Positions 1 to 9,884 of a DNA stretch of 42,311 nucleotides are shown here, piece by piece (within the stretch, counting starts at the first letter, position 1; the number at the start of each line of letters is the position of its first letter). Source of the DNA: Clostridia bacterium (GTDB lineage: Bacteria; Bacillota; Clostridia; TANB77; CAG-465); the NCBI GenBank assembly GCA_028684095.1, contig JAQUGQ010000013.1, positions 1 to 42,311 of the forward strand, read 5' to 3'. The notes under the pieces were generated by a model. That model was not told the DNA's origin. It made no database searches and saw nothing but the letters and a program-made list of their open reading frames with translations. A program made the translations under genes and the position numbers.

Positions 1-1
1 T

Positions 2-70
2 TTAACGCCTAATCAATTTAAACAAAAAGAAATAAAAAGGTTAAAAAACGAGAAAGTATTGCAAAATTAA
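2..70 (+). CDS. C-terminal end of a truncated protein (possibly transposase/integrase)
   Basis: An open frame enters from the left edge and ends at TAA 68-70. It starts L-T-P-N-Q-F-K and continues with a very lysine-rich tail. A final 'LTP.QF' is common at the C-terminus of IS3-type OrfB transposases, but 22 residues are too few to assign a family. The stop codon lies inside the loop of a perfect 10-bp hairpin. Confidence 0.3.
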   Translation, partial: LTPNQFKQKEIKRLKNEKVLQN

Positions 71-83
71 TTACAATACTTTC
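52..83 (+). terminator. hairpin at the end of the left-edge gene
   Basis: GAAAGTATTG (52-61) pairs perfectly with CAATACTTTC (74-83) around a 12-nt loop. A pyrimidine-rich stretch follows from about 88, but not a clean U-run, so termination is plausible rather than certain. Confidence 0.45.
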
Positions 84-122
84 AGTACTCTTTCTTTTTC
101 AAGTCTAATTTATTGGGTATAG

Positions 123-461
123 TTCATAATACGGGAATCTATTTTAGGCGGTAGTACCAAAGTTGATATTGATAGTGATAAACTTTACCTTGTAAATGAG
201 CATAATAAATATCTTATTGCATTACTGTATAATGTAGATTTTATTAATGCACGGGTTGGATGGCTATTACAAAAGATGTGCATAATATCTGAAAACTTGG
301 GTTTCATTATTTCACCAATGACAACGTGGCATAGGCATAGGATAATAGAATGTTATAAAGCGATTAAAGGAAACCTATATAAAGCATATTTAAATTTAGA
401 AGAACTAGACGAAGGTATGATATATTTAGTAATAGATTGGACTGAATTTCTTGAAAATTAG
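123..461 (+). pseudogene. unrecognised gene remnant without a start codon
   Basis: The frame is open from after TAG 120-122 to TAG 459-461. The first ATG is only at 276, but the reading upstream of it (147-275) looks equally protein-like (G-G-S-T-K-V-D-I, then Y-L-I-A-L-L-Y-N-V-D), with no ATG/GTG/TTG start or ribosome site. The fragment from 276 would encode 61 aa ending I-D-W-T-E-F-L-E-N. I do not recognise the family. The most economical reading is the 3' part of a gene that lost its 5' end, next to another truncated gene at the window edge. Confidence 0.35.
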
Positions 462-499
462 TCGTAGTTAAAAAGCATTCTCTTTTAATGTAAAATGTT

Positions 500-532
500 G
501 CAACATATTTTAATAATATGTTGCATTTTTTT
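500..532 (+). terminator. rho-independent terminator
   Basis: GCAACATATT (500-509) pairs with AATATGTTGC (515-524) around a 5-nt loop. A run of seven T follows (526-532). It ends the remnant at 123-461, and its right arm doubles as the -35 region of the next promoter. Confidence 0.85.
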
Positions 533-549
533 ACATTATGGTGTATAAT
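521..549 (+). promoter_or_regulatory. promoter of the glucan synthase genes, overlapping a terminator
   Basis: A perfect -10 TATAAT (544-549) lies 17 bp from TTGCAT (521-526), a weak -35 that sits in the right arm of the preceding terminator hairpin. Confidence 0.6.
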
Positions 550-575
550 TTAGAAAATAAATATATGCAGATTTA

Positions 576-3500
576 ATGTTATATAATGATGCATCAAAAC
601 ATAAAAAACGAGAGGAATGGAAAATTTTGAAAGATAGATTAAACCAAATATTCAGAGATGTAAAAAATAATTATTCTACTATATCTGAAACATACAAAAT
701 ACTTGAAAAAACATTTGAAATGGGTCTTTTAATTCATCCTGCAGGTCAGTGGTTACTTGATAATATGTATATAATAAATCAAGAATATTCTGATATATTA
801 GAACATAAAGTTAATGTTATAAACAAAAGATTACCAACAATTAAAACAAAAGATGGCTCAAGACATACAATTATATATTTTATAGCTTATGAACTTATAG
901 AGGAGAATAAAGGATATACAGATCAAAATTATATAGCTGATTCTTTAAGACACCATCAAAAAGTAGCATATTTAACATCAGAAGAATTAAATTTGTTTCC
1001 TTTAATGCTTCGTATTTCTATAATTAAGTTTATATCAGGAATTTGCTTTAATATAGCAAATTCACAGCTTCAAAAAATCGAGGTTGAAAAAATAATATCT
1101 ACAGATTTAAAATATGATGATACTAAAAAAATAAAAAATATAATATATCGTGATTTGAAAATATTTAAATCAGATATTTCAAATATTGAAAAATTAAAGG
1201 ATACAAATACTTCATTTGTTGAGTACTTAGCATCAAGACTAAAAGGATTTGGAGAAGGCGGAGAAAAGTATTACAAAATACTTAATGATGAAGCTGAAAA
1301 GATAGGTTTTACAGTTGAAGAAGCTATTGTAAAAGAACATATGGAAATGGCAAAAACAACTGATTACATGGGTAAAGCTATACATGGCCTTAAACAATTA
1401 CAAGGACTAAACTTTAGAGAAATATTTGAAAGTGTAAATAAAATAGATGAAACTCTGAAACAAGATTATACTAATGAATTTGTAAAATGTGACTACAAAA
1501 CAAAAGCAAGATACAGAAATAGAGTAATAAAGTTATCAAAAAAGTATGCTTTATCTGAGACATATGTAGCAAAAAAAGCTGTTGAATGTTCAGTTAAATA
1601 TCAAAAACATGTTGGATTCTTTTTATCTGGTGATGAAAAATATTTTCTTAAAAAAGAGCTTGATAAATCTTATACAGGAGACATTATATATAATAATATA
1701 ATTAAACCAATAAAACCATTTTTTTATGTATTTTTGATTTTTACTTTTGCACTATTAATAACAATACTCGCAAAAGATCTATTCATTACTAATAATCCTA
1801 TATACAAGTGGATGTATTATATATTTACTTATATTTTTGCTATTGAAGTAGTAGAAAAATTAATGAGCTATTTTATTAGAAAAATTGTTCCACCTAAAAT
1901 ATTACCAAGATTTGATTTTGCTAAAACAATAGACAAACAATATTCTACATATATAGTAATGCCCACTGTAATTTCTTCTTATGATAAAATCGATATTATG
2001 ATAAGAAAAATGGAAGTAACGTATCTTGCTAACAGATCTGAAAATATGTATTATATGTTACTTGGTGATTGTTTATCTGCGGACAAAAAAGTAATTGAAC
2101 AAGATGAAAAATTTTTTAAGTATGCTAAAGAAAAACTTGATATTTTAAATAAAAAATACAAATCAGAGAATAAATTATTTAACTTTATATATAGAAAACG
2201 TATATTTAGTAAAGCTGAAAATGCATATATGGGTTGGGAAAGAAAAAGAGGAGGACTTAAGCATTTTAATGAATTAGTTCTTGGAACTATGACAAAAGAG
2301 AAACTAAACGAGGTAATGTACTTAGCATATGATGATATTTGCAACACTAAATATGCAATAACAATAGATGAAGATACAGAACTTTCTTTAAATACTGCTA
2401 AAGATTTAGTTGCTATTATTGCTCATCCACTAAATACTCCTAAACTTTCTAAAGACGGTAGAATAGTAAAAAGTGGTCATGGTTTAATTCAACCAGCAGT
2501 TGGTTTAGATATCGAATCTGCAAATAAAAGTATATTTTCAAAAATATTTGGAGGTTTTGGAGGATTAGATATATATACAACAGCTGTATCTAATACGTAT
2601 CAAGATGTATTCAATGAAGCTATATTTTGTGGAAAAGGTATATATGATATAGCATTATTTGAAAAATTATTATCTAATGAAATACCAGAAAACTTAGTAC
2701 TTAGTCATGATTTACTAGAAGGATCATATATGAGAACGGGCTTAGCATCAGATATACAAGTTCAAGATGGTTTTCCTAATAATTTTGTTGCATATATGAA
2801 CAGAAATCACAGATGGTATAGAGGAGATATGCAAATTGTTAAATGGTTGTTTAGTCCTAAGTCACCTCTTAACTTCTTATCAAAATGGAAAATATTTGAT
2901 AATTTAAGAAGACCTTTATTAGATGTATTTGCGATTTTAATTATGTTAACTTCGTTATTTGTATCACAAGAAATGTTTGTAAGATCAGTATTAGTAGTGT
3001 TTTCTGTAATTAACTTTGGATATTTATTAGCGCTACTTGATGCATTTATATTTGGTAGAACAAAACATACTAAAGATTTATTATACATTCCTATAATTCA
3101 TGGTGTAAGTGCTACCATACTTACTATGACATTTGACTTTTTAACACTTCCATATAGAGCATATACATCAATAGATGCTTTTGTAATATCTTTATATAGA
3201 ATGTGTATATCTAAAAAACATTTACTAGAATGGACAACTGCTGAAATATTAGAAAAAGAAGCTAAAAGTAAATTAATATATTATTATTACAATATGATAC
3301 CAAATTTAGTAGTCGCTGCTATTATATTACTTAACATAATTTGTATAGACAATATGTTATTTGTATCAGAGTTTCAATTATTTATTGCAATTTCATTTAT
3401 AATTACTCCTTTGCTTGCATATCTACTTGGAAAAAATCATTTATTTGGTAGAAAGAGAAGATTAGATAAAATGCAAGATAATGAGTTGTTAGATATAGCT

Positions 3501-6176
3501 AAAAGGACATGGTATTTTTTTGAACTTATGATGACACCAGTTAATAACTATTTACCTACTGACAATTATCAAGAAAATAGAAGATACAAAATTGCAAATA
3601 GAACTTCTTCTACAAATATAGGTTTTGGAATTCTTGCAATAATTAATGCTTATGATCTTAAATTTATAAAATTATCTGAATGTTTAGAGAAATTAAGTAA
3701 TGTAATGGGAACTATAAATAAATTAGAAAAATGGAATGGACATTTGTTAAATTGGTATAATATAAAGACACTGGAACCACTAAGACCTAGATTTATATCT
3801 ACAGTTGATAGCGGTAACTTTGTAGCATGTATATATATATTAAAAGAATTTCTAATTGAACAAAAACAGTCAAATAATGATAGAGATAAGAATATAATAA
3901 CAGAAAATATTATAAATAGTTGTAACAATATTATAGAAACTACAGACTTTACTAAGTTATATGATATGTCAAGAAATCTATTTACAATTGGGTATGCTCA
4001 AGATGAAGGTAAGATAGTAGATAGTTATTATGATATGCTTATGTCAGAAAATAGAATAGCTAGTTTGATTGCTATAGCTTCAAGACAAGTTACTTCAAAG
4101 CATTGGTTTGCACTATCTAGAAATTTAATTAATGTAGATGGATACAAAGGTTTAGTATCATGGAGCGGAACATCATTTGAATATTTCATGCCATATCTAT
4201 TTAATAAATCATATGAACATACATTAGTTGATCAGTCTTTATTTTTTGCTAAATACAGTCAAAGAAAGCATGCAAAAGCAAATAATATTCCTTGGGGAAT
4301 CTCTGAATCAGCATATGCTGTTAAAGATAATGATCTAAATTATCAATATAAAGCTTTTGGTATACCATGGCTTGGACTTAAAAGAGGTTTAAATGATTAT
4401 TTAGTTATATCACCTTATGCATCAATGTTAATGCTTGAGTATGCACCTCAAGAAGTATATAAAAATATAGTTAAACTTAAAAAATTAGGATCATATGGAT
4501 CATTCGGATTTTATGAATCCATAGATTATACAAAATCACATTTAGATAATAAAGAATATGAAGTAGTTAAGACATATATGGCACATCATCAAGGGATGGT
4601 ATTAACTTCAATTAATAATTATATAAATTCTGGAATAATTAAAAATCGTTTTCATGCAAATCCTAATATTGAAGCTTGTGAAATATTACTAAAAGAAAGA
4701 GAAAAAATAAAAGCAAATCTAAAAAAAGATAAGAAACTTTCTGATAAGGCATTTAAACAAAAAAATTCAGATAAATATACAATGTATTTATCTAGTAAAC
4801 ATTCAACTAAGAAAAGTATTACTCCTAATACTGATATGCAAATAGCAATTCTTAAGGGTAAAAGTTTATCTACAATTTTAACAAGTTGTGGATCAAGTTA
4901 TCTTAAATATAGAGAAAAAATAGTTAATAGACAAAAGTTTAAAGATTTATATTCAAGTGGAAATTATGTTTTCTTAACAGATGAATTTACAGATAAAACA
5001 TTTTCAACTTCTGATACAGATATTTTAAACGATTCAAACAGCTATATAAACAAAACAAACTTTGTTTCAACATTAAGTAGTGCTGAGTATTACATTGAAT
5101 GTGGTAATTTGGAATCAACAACAACAGTTTTTTTATCTCCTGAATATAATATAGAAGTAAGAAAAGTTAGTGTATATAACAATAGTAATATAAAGAGAGA
5201 AGTTAGAATAAATACATATGTTGAACCAGCAATGACAGATTACATGACTAATGTAGTACATCCTTCGTTTAATAGTTTACAAATTGAAACATATTATGAT
5301 GAAACTTTAGATACATTAGTTGCAAGTAAAAGACTTAAAAAAGATGATGATCAAGAATTATATGTATTTGCAAAACTAATAGGAATTGATTTAATAAAAG
5401 ATGTAGAAACTGAAAAATCTAAAATAGATTTTTCAACTTCATGTTCATATAATGCTTTTGATAGTAAAGTATCTAAATATCCATTGTGGCCAGTACTTTC
5501 ATATAGAGCAAAAATCATATTAACCGAACATGAAAGACAAGATTTTTATTATATTTTAGGTGCAACGGATTCTAAATATAAAATGTCAAATGCTATTATT
5601 AATTTAACTCCAGATAGTTTGAAAAAACAATATAAATTATCATGTGAATTAAACACAGTAGTATCTAGATATTTGAAATTAATACCAGGAAAAGCATATT
5701 CATATAACAAAATAATAAGAGAACTACTATTTGATAAAAAGGAATTGGATGTTAAATATTGGGATACTAGTATAAACCAACCAATGCTTTGGAAATATTC
5801 TATATCGGGTGATTTTCCAATATTACTTGTTAATATAGATAACATTGAAAGTGTCGGAATTATTGATGAAGTAATAGATTTTATGGATTATGTTAAAAAC
5901 AGAAAGATAGATATAGATATTATAATACTTGTGAGTAATAACAAGTACAGTGATAAAATGTATGAATATGTAAAGTTAGCAATACATAATGCTACATATA
6001 TGGATTATACTAAAGGTAATATATATTTATTTGATATTAATAATCTAGATAAAAAAGATATTGATTTATTTAAATTTATATGTAGAAAAGAAATATCATC
6101 TATTGATAGTTTTTTATCAACTGAACAAAAAAATATTGTGATTGACGAAGATAATGAAATAATAGAAGAGGTGTAG
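576..6176 (+). CDS. cyclic beta-1,2-glucan synthase-like protein, GT84 plus glycoamylase-like part
   Basis: This 1866-aa membrane protein matches the first two thirds of NdvB/ChvB/Cgs synthases, which polymerise UDP-glucose into beta-1,2-glucan and cyclise it. Residues 1-370 hold the N-terminal region. Membrane segments lie near 382-403, 412-430 and several between 780 and 955. The GT84 glycosyltransferase domain between them shows an I-D-E-D-T acidic motif (~597-601), V-L-S-H-D-L-L-E-G (~708) and R-N-H-R-W-Y-R-G-D-M-Q (~742). The glycoamylase-like domain (GH189 in recent work) follows, with A-N-R-T-S-S-T-N-I-G, S-W-S-G-T-S-F-E-Y, P-W-G-I-S-E-S-A, and M-A-H-H-Q-G-M near 1334. A beta-sandwich follows. 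Full-length homologues are about 2800 aa and end in a GH94 domain; here that domain is the next gene. No good ribosome site precedes the ATG, but TAA 558-560 rules out an earlier start. Family assignment is firm; cyclising activity is inferred. Confidence 0.9.
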   Translation: MLYNDASKHKKREEWKILKDRLNQIFRDVKNNYSTISETYKILEKTFEMGLLIHPAGQWLLDNMYIINQEYSDILEHKVNVINKRLPTIKTKDGSRHTIIYFIAYELIEENKGYTDQNYIADSLRHHQKVAYLTSEELNLFPLMLRISIIKFISGICFNIANSQLQKIEVEKIISTDLKYDDTKKIKNIIYRDLKIFKSDISNIEKLKDTNTSFVEYLASRLKGFGEGGEKYYKILNDEAEKIGFTVEEAIVKEHMEMAKTTDYMGKAIHGLKQLQGLNFREIFESVNKIDETLKQDYTNEFVKCDYKTKARYRNRVIKLSKKYALSETYVAKKAVECSVKYQKHVGFFLSGDEKYFLKKELDKSYTGDIIYNNIIKPIKPFFYVFLIFTFALLITILAKDLFITNNPIYKWMYYIFTYIFAIEVVEKLMSYFIRKIVPPKILPRFDFAKTIDKQYSTYIVMPTVISSYDKIDIMIRKMEVTYLANRSENMYYMLLGDCLSADKKVIEQDEKFFKYAKEKLDILNKKYKSENKLFNFIYRKRIFSKAENAYMGWERKRGGLKHFNELVLGTMTKEKLNEVMYLAYDDICNTKYAITIDEDTELSLNTAKDLVAIIAHPLNTPKLSKDGRIVKSGHGLIQPAVGLDIESANKSIFSKIFGGFGGLDIYTTAVSNTYQDVFNEAIFCGKGIYDIALFEKLLSNEIPENLVLSHDLLEGSYMRTGLASDIQVQDGFPNNFVAYMNRNHRWYRGDMQIVKWLFSPKSPLNFLSKWKIFDNLRRPLLDVFAILIMLTSLFVSQEMFVRSVLVVFSVINFGYLLALLDAFIFGRTKHTKDLLYIPIIHGVSATILTMTFDFLTLPYRAYTSIDAFVISLYRMCISKKHLLEWTTAEILEKEAKSKLIYYYYNMIPNLVVAAIILLNIICIDNMLFVSEFQLFIAISFIITPLLAYLLGKNHLFGRKRRLDKMQDNELLDIAKRTWYFFELMMTPVNNYLPTDNYQENRRYKIANRTSSTNIGFGILAIINAYDLKFIKLSECLEKLSNVMGTINKLEKWNGHLLNWYNIKTLEPLRPRFISTVDSGNFVACIYILKEFLIEQKQSNNDRDKNIITENIINSCNNIIETTDFTKLYDMSRNLFTIGYAQDEGKIVDSYYDMLMSENRIASLIAIASRQVTSKHWFALSRNLINVDGYKGLVSWSGTSFEYFMPYLFNKSYEHTLVDQSLFFAKYSQRKHAKANNIPWGISESAYAVKDNDLNYQYKAFGIPWLGLKRGLNDYLVISPYASMLMLEYAPQEVYKNIVKLKKLGSYGSFGFYESIDYTKSHLDNKEYEVVKTYMAHHQGMVLTSINNYINSGIIKNRFHANPNIEACEILLKEREKIKANLKKDKKLSDKAFKQKNSDKYTMYLSSKHSTKKSITPNTDMQIAILKGKSLSTILTSCGSSYLKYREKIVNRQKFKDLYSSGNYVFLTDEFTDKTFSTSDTDILNDSNSYINKTNFVSTLSSAEYYIECGNLESTTTVFLSPEYNIEVRKVSVYNNSNIKREVRINTYVEPAMTDYMTNVVHPSFNSLQIETYYDETLDTLVASKRLKKDDDQELYVFAKLIGIDLIKDVETEKSKIDFSTSCSYNAFDSKVSKYPLWPVLSYRAKIILTEHERQDFYYILGATDSKYKMSNAIINLTPDSLKKQYKLSCELNTVVSRYLKLIPGKAYSYNKIIRELLFDKKELDVKYWDTSINQPMLWKYSISGDFPILLVNIDNIESVGIIDEVIDFMDYVKNRKIDIDIIILVSNNKYSDKMYEYVKLAIHNATYMDYTKGNIYLFDINNLDKKDIDLFKFICRKEISSIDSFLSTEQKNIVIDEDNEIIEEV

Positions 6177-6182
6177 AAAAGT

Positions 6183-8276
6183 ATGAAACATAAGACGAAA
6201 AATGAAGATTTTGATTTAATAGCTTTTAATTCATACGGTGGGTTTTCTAAAGATGGAAATGAGTACCATATATTAAACACAAAAACACCTCTACCTTGGT
6301 GTAATGTGCTTGCTAATGAAAATTTTGGAACAATAATATCAAATTATGGAACTATATATACATATTTTAGAAATAGTAGAGAAAATAAATTAACAAATTG
6401 GTGTAATGACTGGACAAATACAGTACCTGGTGAAAAATTTAAAGGTATATTTGATGAAGGATATAACTTGAATTATGGTTTTGGATATGTTAAAGTAAAC
6501 CAAATTGATGATAATATTAGAAAAGATATGACAATATTTATACCTATGGAAGATAATTTAAAAGTACAATATATTGAACTTGAAAATTTATCAAATATAG
6601 AAAAAAAAGTTTGTATAACATATACTATATCTCCAGTTCTAGGTGTAAGTAGTGAAATTGATTCAGAAAATGTAATCTCAAAACAGGAATTTGACTCAAT
6701 GCTTTTAAAAAATCCATACAGTAAAGATTTTTCTACATGTGTATCATATGTTACTGTTTTAGATTATTCTAATAAAGAAGATTTTGATGTAACATATGAT
6801 ATAGTAGATTATGTAACTACTATTAACGTTACAATTAATCCAAATGAAAAGATTAGTTTTAATATACTATTTGGTAGTTATGAAGCAGATAAAGAACATT
6901 TAGAATATGTATTAAACATAAGAAATAAATATTCAGTTAAGGAAAAATTTGATAAAATATGTTATAATACATTTTCATATTGGAAGTCAAAAGTAAAGAG
7001 AAATATAAATACAGGTGATGAATATATAAATATAATGGCAAATGGTTGGCTGTTATATCAAACTATAAGTTGTAGATTATTTGCTAAAAGTGGTTTTTAT
7101 CAATCTGGTGGAGCAATAGGATATAGAGATCAACTTCAAGATACGATGGCCCTTATTTCATCTTGGCCAGAGAAAACAAGAAGTCAGATTATACTTCATT
7201 CAAGTAAACAATTTGAAAAAGGAGATGTACTTCATTGGTGGCACGATCATACAAATGCAGGAATAAAAACATATTTTAGTGATGACTATTTATGGCTTGC
7301 ATATGTATTATGTGAATATATATCAAAAACTTCAGATATATCAATATTAGATGTAGAAACAACATATTTACAAAACAAAGATATGGGAAATCAAAGAGAA
7401 CTATATGAAATATTTGAATCATCAGAAATAAAAGATAGTATATATAATCATGCTAAAAAAAGTATAACGTATGGACTATCTAGAATAAATGAAAAAAATG
7501 GACTTTTAGATATAGGTGATGGCGATTGGAATGATGGATTTAGTAGTATAAGAGGTCAGTCGGTTTGGCTTACACTATTTATGATTGATTTATTGGCTAA
7601 ATTCATATCAGTTGCAACTATTAAAGAAGATAACGAAATGATGCAAATATGTGAAAAGTATAGACACATATTAAAAAATAGTGTCGTTGCAAGTGCCTGG
7701 GAAGGAGAACATTTTGTTAGAGCTTTTTTTGAAAATGGTGAAGTCCTAGGTTCATCTACTAACACAGAATGTAAAATAGATTTAATATCTCAAGCATGGG
7801 CAGCTATAGCATTAAAAGGATATCCTGATATGAGAGAAGAAATTAATTTAGCATTAGAAAGTGCAGATAAATTTTTAGTAGATAAGGAACATCAAATAGT
7901 AAAACTATTGTATCCACCTTTTGATAAACCAAAAAACAACCCTGGATATATAAAAGCATATGTACCAGGTACGAGAGAAAATGGTGGTCAATATACACAT
8001 GCATCTACTTGGCTTGCTAAGGCATATTTTGAAATAAGTGAAAAAGAAAAAGGAATGGAAATATTAAAATATATAAATCCTATATATCATTCTGATTGTA
8101 AAGAAAAAGCTGATATATATATGGTTGAACCATATGTTATGGCAGCGGATGTATATGCAAATGATGAGCATATGGGTAGAGGTGGTTGGACTTGGTACAC
8201 TGGTTCATCAGCTTGGACATATAAAGTAATTGAAGATGAATTTTTATGTAAAAAGGAAGAAAAATTATTAAAATAG
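6183..8276 (+). CDS. GH94-type (glycosyltransferase 36) domain protein, split C-terminal part of the glucan synthase
   Basis: This 697-aa protein corresponds to the C-terminal GH94 domain of cyclic beta-1,2-glucan synthases. It begins with the conserved N-S-Y-G-G-F-S-K-D-G-N-E-Y and T-P-L-P-W-C-N-V pattern and shows G-A-I-G-Y-R-D-Q-L-Q-D. It carries the GH94 catalytic signature G-D-G-D-W-N-D near residues 445-451, whose aspartate is the general acid in family members, and later R-E-N-G-G-Q-Y-T-H. In the family this domain phosphorolyses beta-1,2-glucan chains and sets chain length. It has no membrane segment or signal peptide. The gene is in the same frame as its upstream neighbour, separated only by TAG (6174-6176) and two codons. 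An AGAGGTG ribosome site inside the upstream 3' end sits 9 nt before the ATG, so translation is probably coupled and the two products may work as one complex. Confidence 0.88.
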   Translation: MKHKTKNEDFDLIAFNSYGGFSKDGNEYHILNTKTPLPWCNVLANENFGTIISNYGTIYTYFRNSRENKLTNWCNDWTNTVPGEKFKGIFDEGYNLNYGFGYVKVNQIDDNIRKDMTIFIPMEDNLKVQYIELENLSNIEKKVCITYTISPVLGVSSEIDSENVISKQEFDSMLLKNPYSKDFSTCVSYVTVLDYSNKEDFDVTYDIVDYVTTINVTINPNEKISFNILFGSYEADKEHLEYVLNIRNKYSVKEKFDKICYNTFSYWKSKVKRNINTGDEYINIMANGWLLYQTISCRLFAKSGFYQSGGAIGYRDQLQDTMALISSWPEKTRSQIILHSSKQFEKGDVLHWWHDHTNAGIKTYFSDDYLWLAYVLCEYISKTSDISILDVETTYLQNKDMGNQRELYEIFESSEIKDSIYNHAKKSITYGLSRINEKNGLLDIGDGDWNDGFSSIRGQSVWLTLFMIDLLAKFISVATIKEDNEMMQICEKYRHILKNSVVASAWEGEHFVRAFFENGEVLGSSTNTECKIDLISQAWAAIALKGYPDMREEINLALESADKFLVDKEHQIVKLLYPPFDKPKNNPGYIKAYVPGTRENGGQYTHASTWLAKAYFEISEKEKGMEILKYINPIYHSDCKEKADIYMVEPYVMAADVYANDEHMGRGGWTWYTGSSAWTYKVIEDEFLCKKEEKLLK

Positions 8277-8297
8277 AATATTTAGTATAATACATAT

Positions 8298-8338
8298 AAA
8301 AACAAGTTAAACTCTAATTTGAAGTTTAACTTGTTTTT
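8298..8338 (+). terminator. rho-independent terminator
   Basis: A 15-bp perfect stem, AAAAACAAGTTAAAC (8298-8312) with GTTTAACTTGTTTTT (8324-8338), ends in a T-run. It closes the two-gene glucan operon. Confidence 0.9.
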
Positions 8339-8456
8339 ATTGAGTAATTATACTGAATTGATTTCTATAATTAGAATAAATGACTGTGCATATTATATTA
8401 GTCAATAAACTTAAAAAGCGAATCTTCGATATCGCTAGAATATTTTTAAAAAAGTA

Positions 8457-8485
8457 TTGACATCAACATACATATATCATATAAT
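8457..8485 (+). promoter_or_regulatory. consensus sigma-A promoter
   Basis: TTGACA (8457-8462), a 17-bp spacer, then TATAAT (8480-8485). The predicted transcript starts about 8492, upstream of the GAGGGG ribosome site of the hydrolase gene. Confidence 0.85.
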
Positions 8486-8510
8486 TAAATTAATAAAAGA
8501 GGGGTTAGTT

Positions 8511-9395
8511 ATGAAAAAAATATCATTTATAACAGAAGATAATATCAAATTATATGGATTATTGTATGAACCAGAAGTTTTAACAAAAGAGGTTGTTATT
8601 TCTATACATGGAATGACTAGTAATTGTTTTAAGAAACGTGAAGATATATTAGCTAGTGAAATAACTAAAAATAATATATCATATTTTTGTTTTAATAATA
8701 GAGGTCATGACCTTACAGTATATATTGATAAATATATAGAAGGCGAAAGAACAAAGATTATATCAGGATCATCATATGAAGATATTTTGGATTCATACTA
8801 TGATATAACTGGTGCAATTAAATTAATGATGGATATTGGATATGAAAAAATTCATTTACAAGGACATAGTCTTGGTTGTACAAAAATTGTATATACATAT
8901 AATAGACTTAAAAATGAAAATAATATAGAAATATTAAATAAAATATCATCAATAATTTTATTATCTTTAGTGGATATAGTTGAAACACAAAAATATTCTC
9001 TAAATGGTAAGTTTGATCAAATATTAGAATATGCTAATCAAAAAGAAAAAGAGAATAAACATAATGAATTAATGCCTGAATATTCATTTATACATCCTAT
9101 AAGTGTAAAATCATATTTAAGATGTTTCAAATATAACGAAAATATAAATTTTTCTAGATTTGGAGATAAAAATTATGTTTTTAAAGAATTGAACAATATT
9201 AGTGTACCATTATTTATGCGTTGGGGTAATGATAAAGAAATGATAATTCAAGATGTTAAAGAATTAGTAAATTTTTTAAATCTTAAAGTAAATAACATAC
9301 ATAAAAATATAGGATATATTGATGGAGCTAAACATAGTTATGAGGGAAATGAATTAATTGTGGCTAGTGAAATTATAAGTTTTTTGAAAAATTAG
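8511..9395 (+). CDS. alpha/beta-fold hydrolase
   Basis: This 294-aa cytosolic serine hydrolase has a lipase/esterase-like fold. Visible features are the oxyanion-type S-I-H-G-M near residues 28-32, an N-N-R-G-H-D segment, the nucleophile elbow G-H-S-L-G near residue 120, and a late G-A-K-H-S that supplies the likely catalytic histidine. The substrate cannot be read from the sequence; distant homologues include carboxylesterases and DUF1749-like proteins. The start is the ATG at 8511, behind GAGGGG with 6-nt spacing. The in-frame TTG at 8457 is the -35 box, not a start. A small membrane protein gene follows 22 nt downstream and probably shares the transcript. Confidence 0.8.
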   Translation: MKKISFITEDNIKLYGLLYEPEVLTKEVVISIHGMTSNCFKKREDILASEITKNNISYFCFNNRGHDLTVYIDKYIEGERTKIISGSSYEDILDSYYDITGAIKLMMDIGYEKIHLQGHSLGCTKIVYTYNRLKNENNIEILNKISSIILLSLVDIVETQKYSLNGKFDQILEYANQKEKENKHNELMPEYSFIHPISVKSYLRCFKYNENINFSRFGDKNYVFKELNNISVPLFMRWGNDKEMIIQDVKELVNFLNLKVNNIHKNIGYIDGAKHSYEGNELIVASEIISFLKN

Positions 9396-9417
9396 ATTAA
9401 TATTAGGGAGGTGAAAA

Positions 9418-9807
9418 ATGAAAGAATATATGTGGTTTATAATAAATTTATTACTTATTGTATATATAATTGTTGCTGTAATTCCATATGGAGATATAGT
9501 TAACGCATGGTCAAGTGGTGGAAGTCCTAATTTCGAACAAGGTATTACTATGTTTCTTATATCATTCCCTGGAATAGTAGGTGCAATTTCACTTATAATA
9601 TTTCAAAGAAAACATGAATTTAATTGTGTATTAAAACCTATGAAATGGTTTAATGTAAGTTTATACATTTCAAGTATTATAAGTTGTTTAGGACAAGGGT
9701 TACTTTTGATGTTCCTAATGCCATTTGTTATTTTAAGTATGCCTATATTATTTTTTGTAGGATTAGCACAGGATATAAAAATATCAAAACAAAATAGAGT
9801 TAAATAA
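9418..9807 (+). CDS. small integral membrane protein, unknown function
   Basis: This 129-aa hydrophobic protein has about four predicted membrane segments (around 5-25, 42-62, 77-95 and 96-118). The last cytoplasmic tail is basic (D-I-K-I-S-K-Q-N-R-V-K). The ribosome site GGGAGGTG stands 5 nt before the ATG. It lies 22 nt behind the hydrolase gene and directly before a strong terminator, so it is likely the second gene of a two-gene operon. I do not recognise a family and see no catalytic motif. Confidence 0.7.
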   Translation: MKEYMWFIINLLLIVYIIVAVIPYGDIVNAWSSGGSPNFEQGITMFLISFPGIVGAISLIIFQRKHEFNCVLKPMKWFNVSLYISSIISCLGQGLLLMFLMPFVILSMPILFFVGLAQDIKISKQNRVK

Positions 9808-9815
9808 TACAATGT

Positions 9816-9862
9816 AAATTAGCAGAAAAAATATTTCATTGAAATGTTTTTTCTGCTAATTT
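9816..9862 (+). terminator. rho-independent terminator
   Basis: A 22-bp stem (9816-9837 with 9841-9862, one G-U pair) has a 3-nt loop and a central A6/T6 tract. It separates the hydrolase operon from tig and could work in both directions. Confidence 0.85.
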
Positions 9863-9884
9863 AACATTATTTTAACCTAAAATA

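Noticed and set aside
6174-6176. Stop-codon readthrough or recoding of TAG between the two glucan-synthase genes
   Set aside because: TAG ends several other genes in the window (e.g. 8274-8276, 9393-9395, 15424-15426), and a proper ribosome site precedes the next ATG, so separate translation is simpler.
8457-8510. 54-bp N-terminal extension of the hydrolase from a TTG
   Set aside because: The TTG is the -35 box TTGACA of a consensus promoter, and the ribosome site fits ATG 8511.
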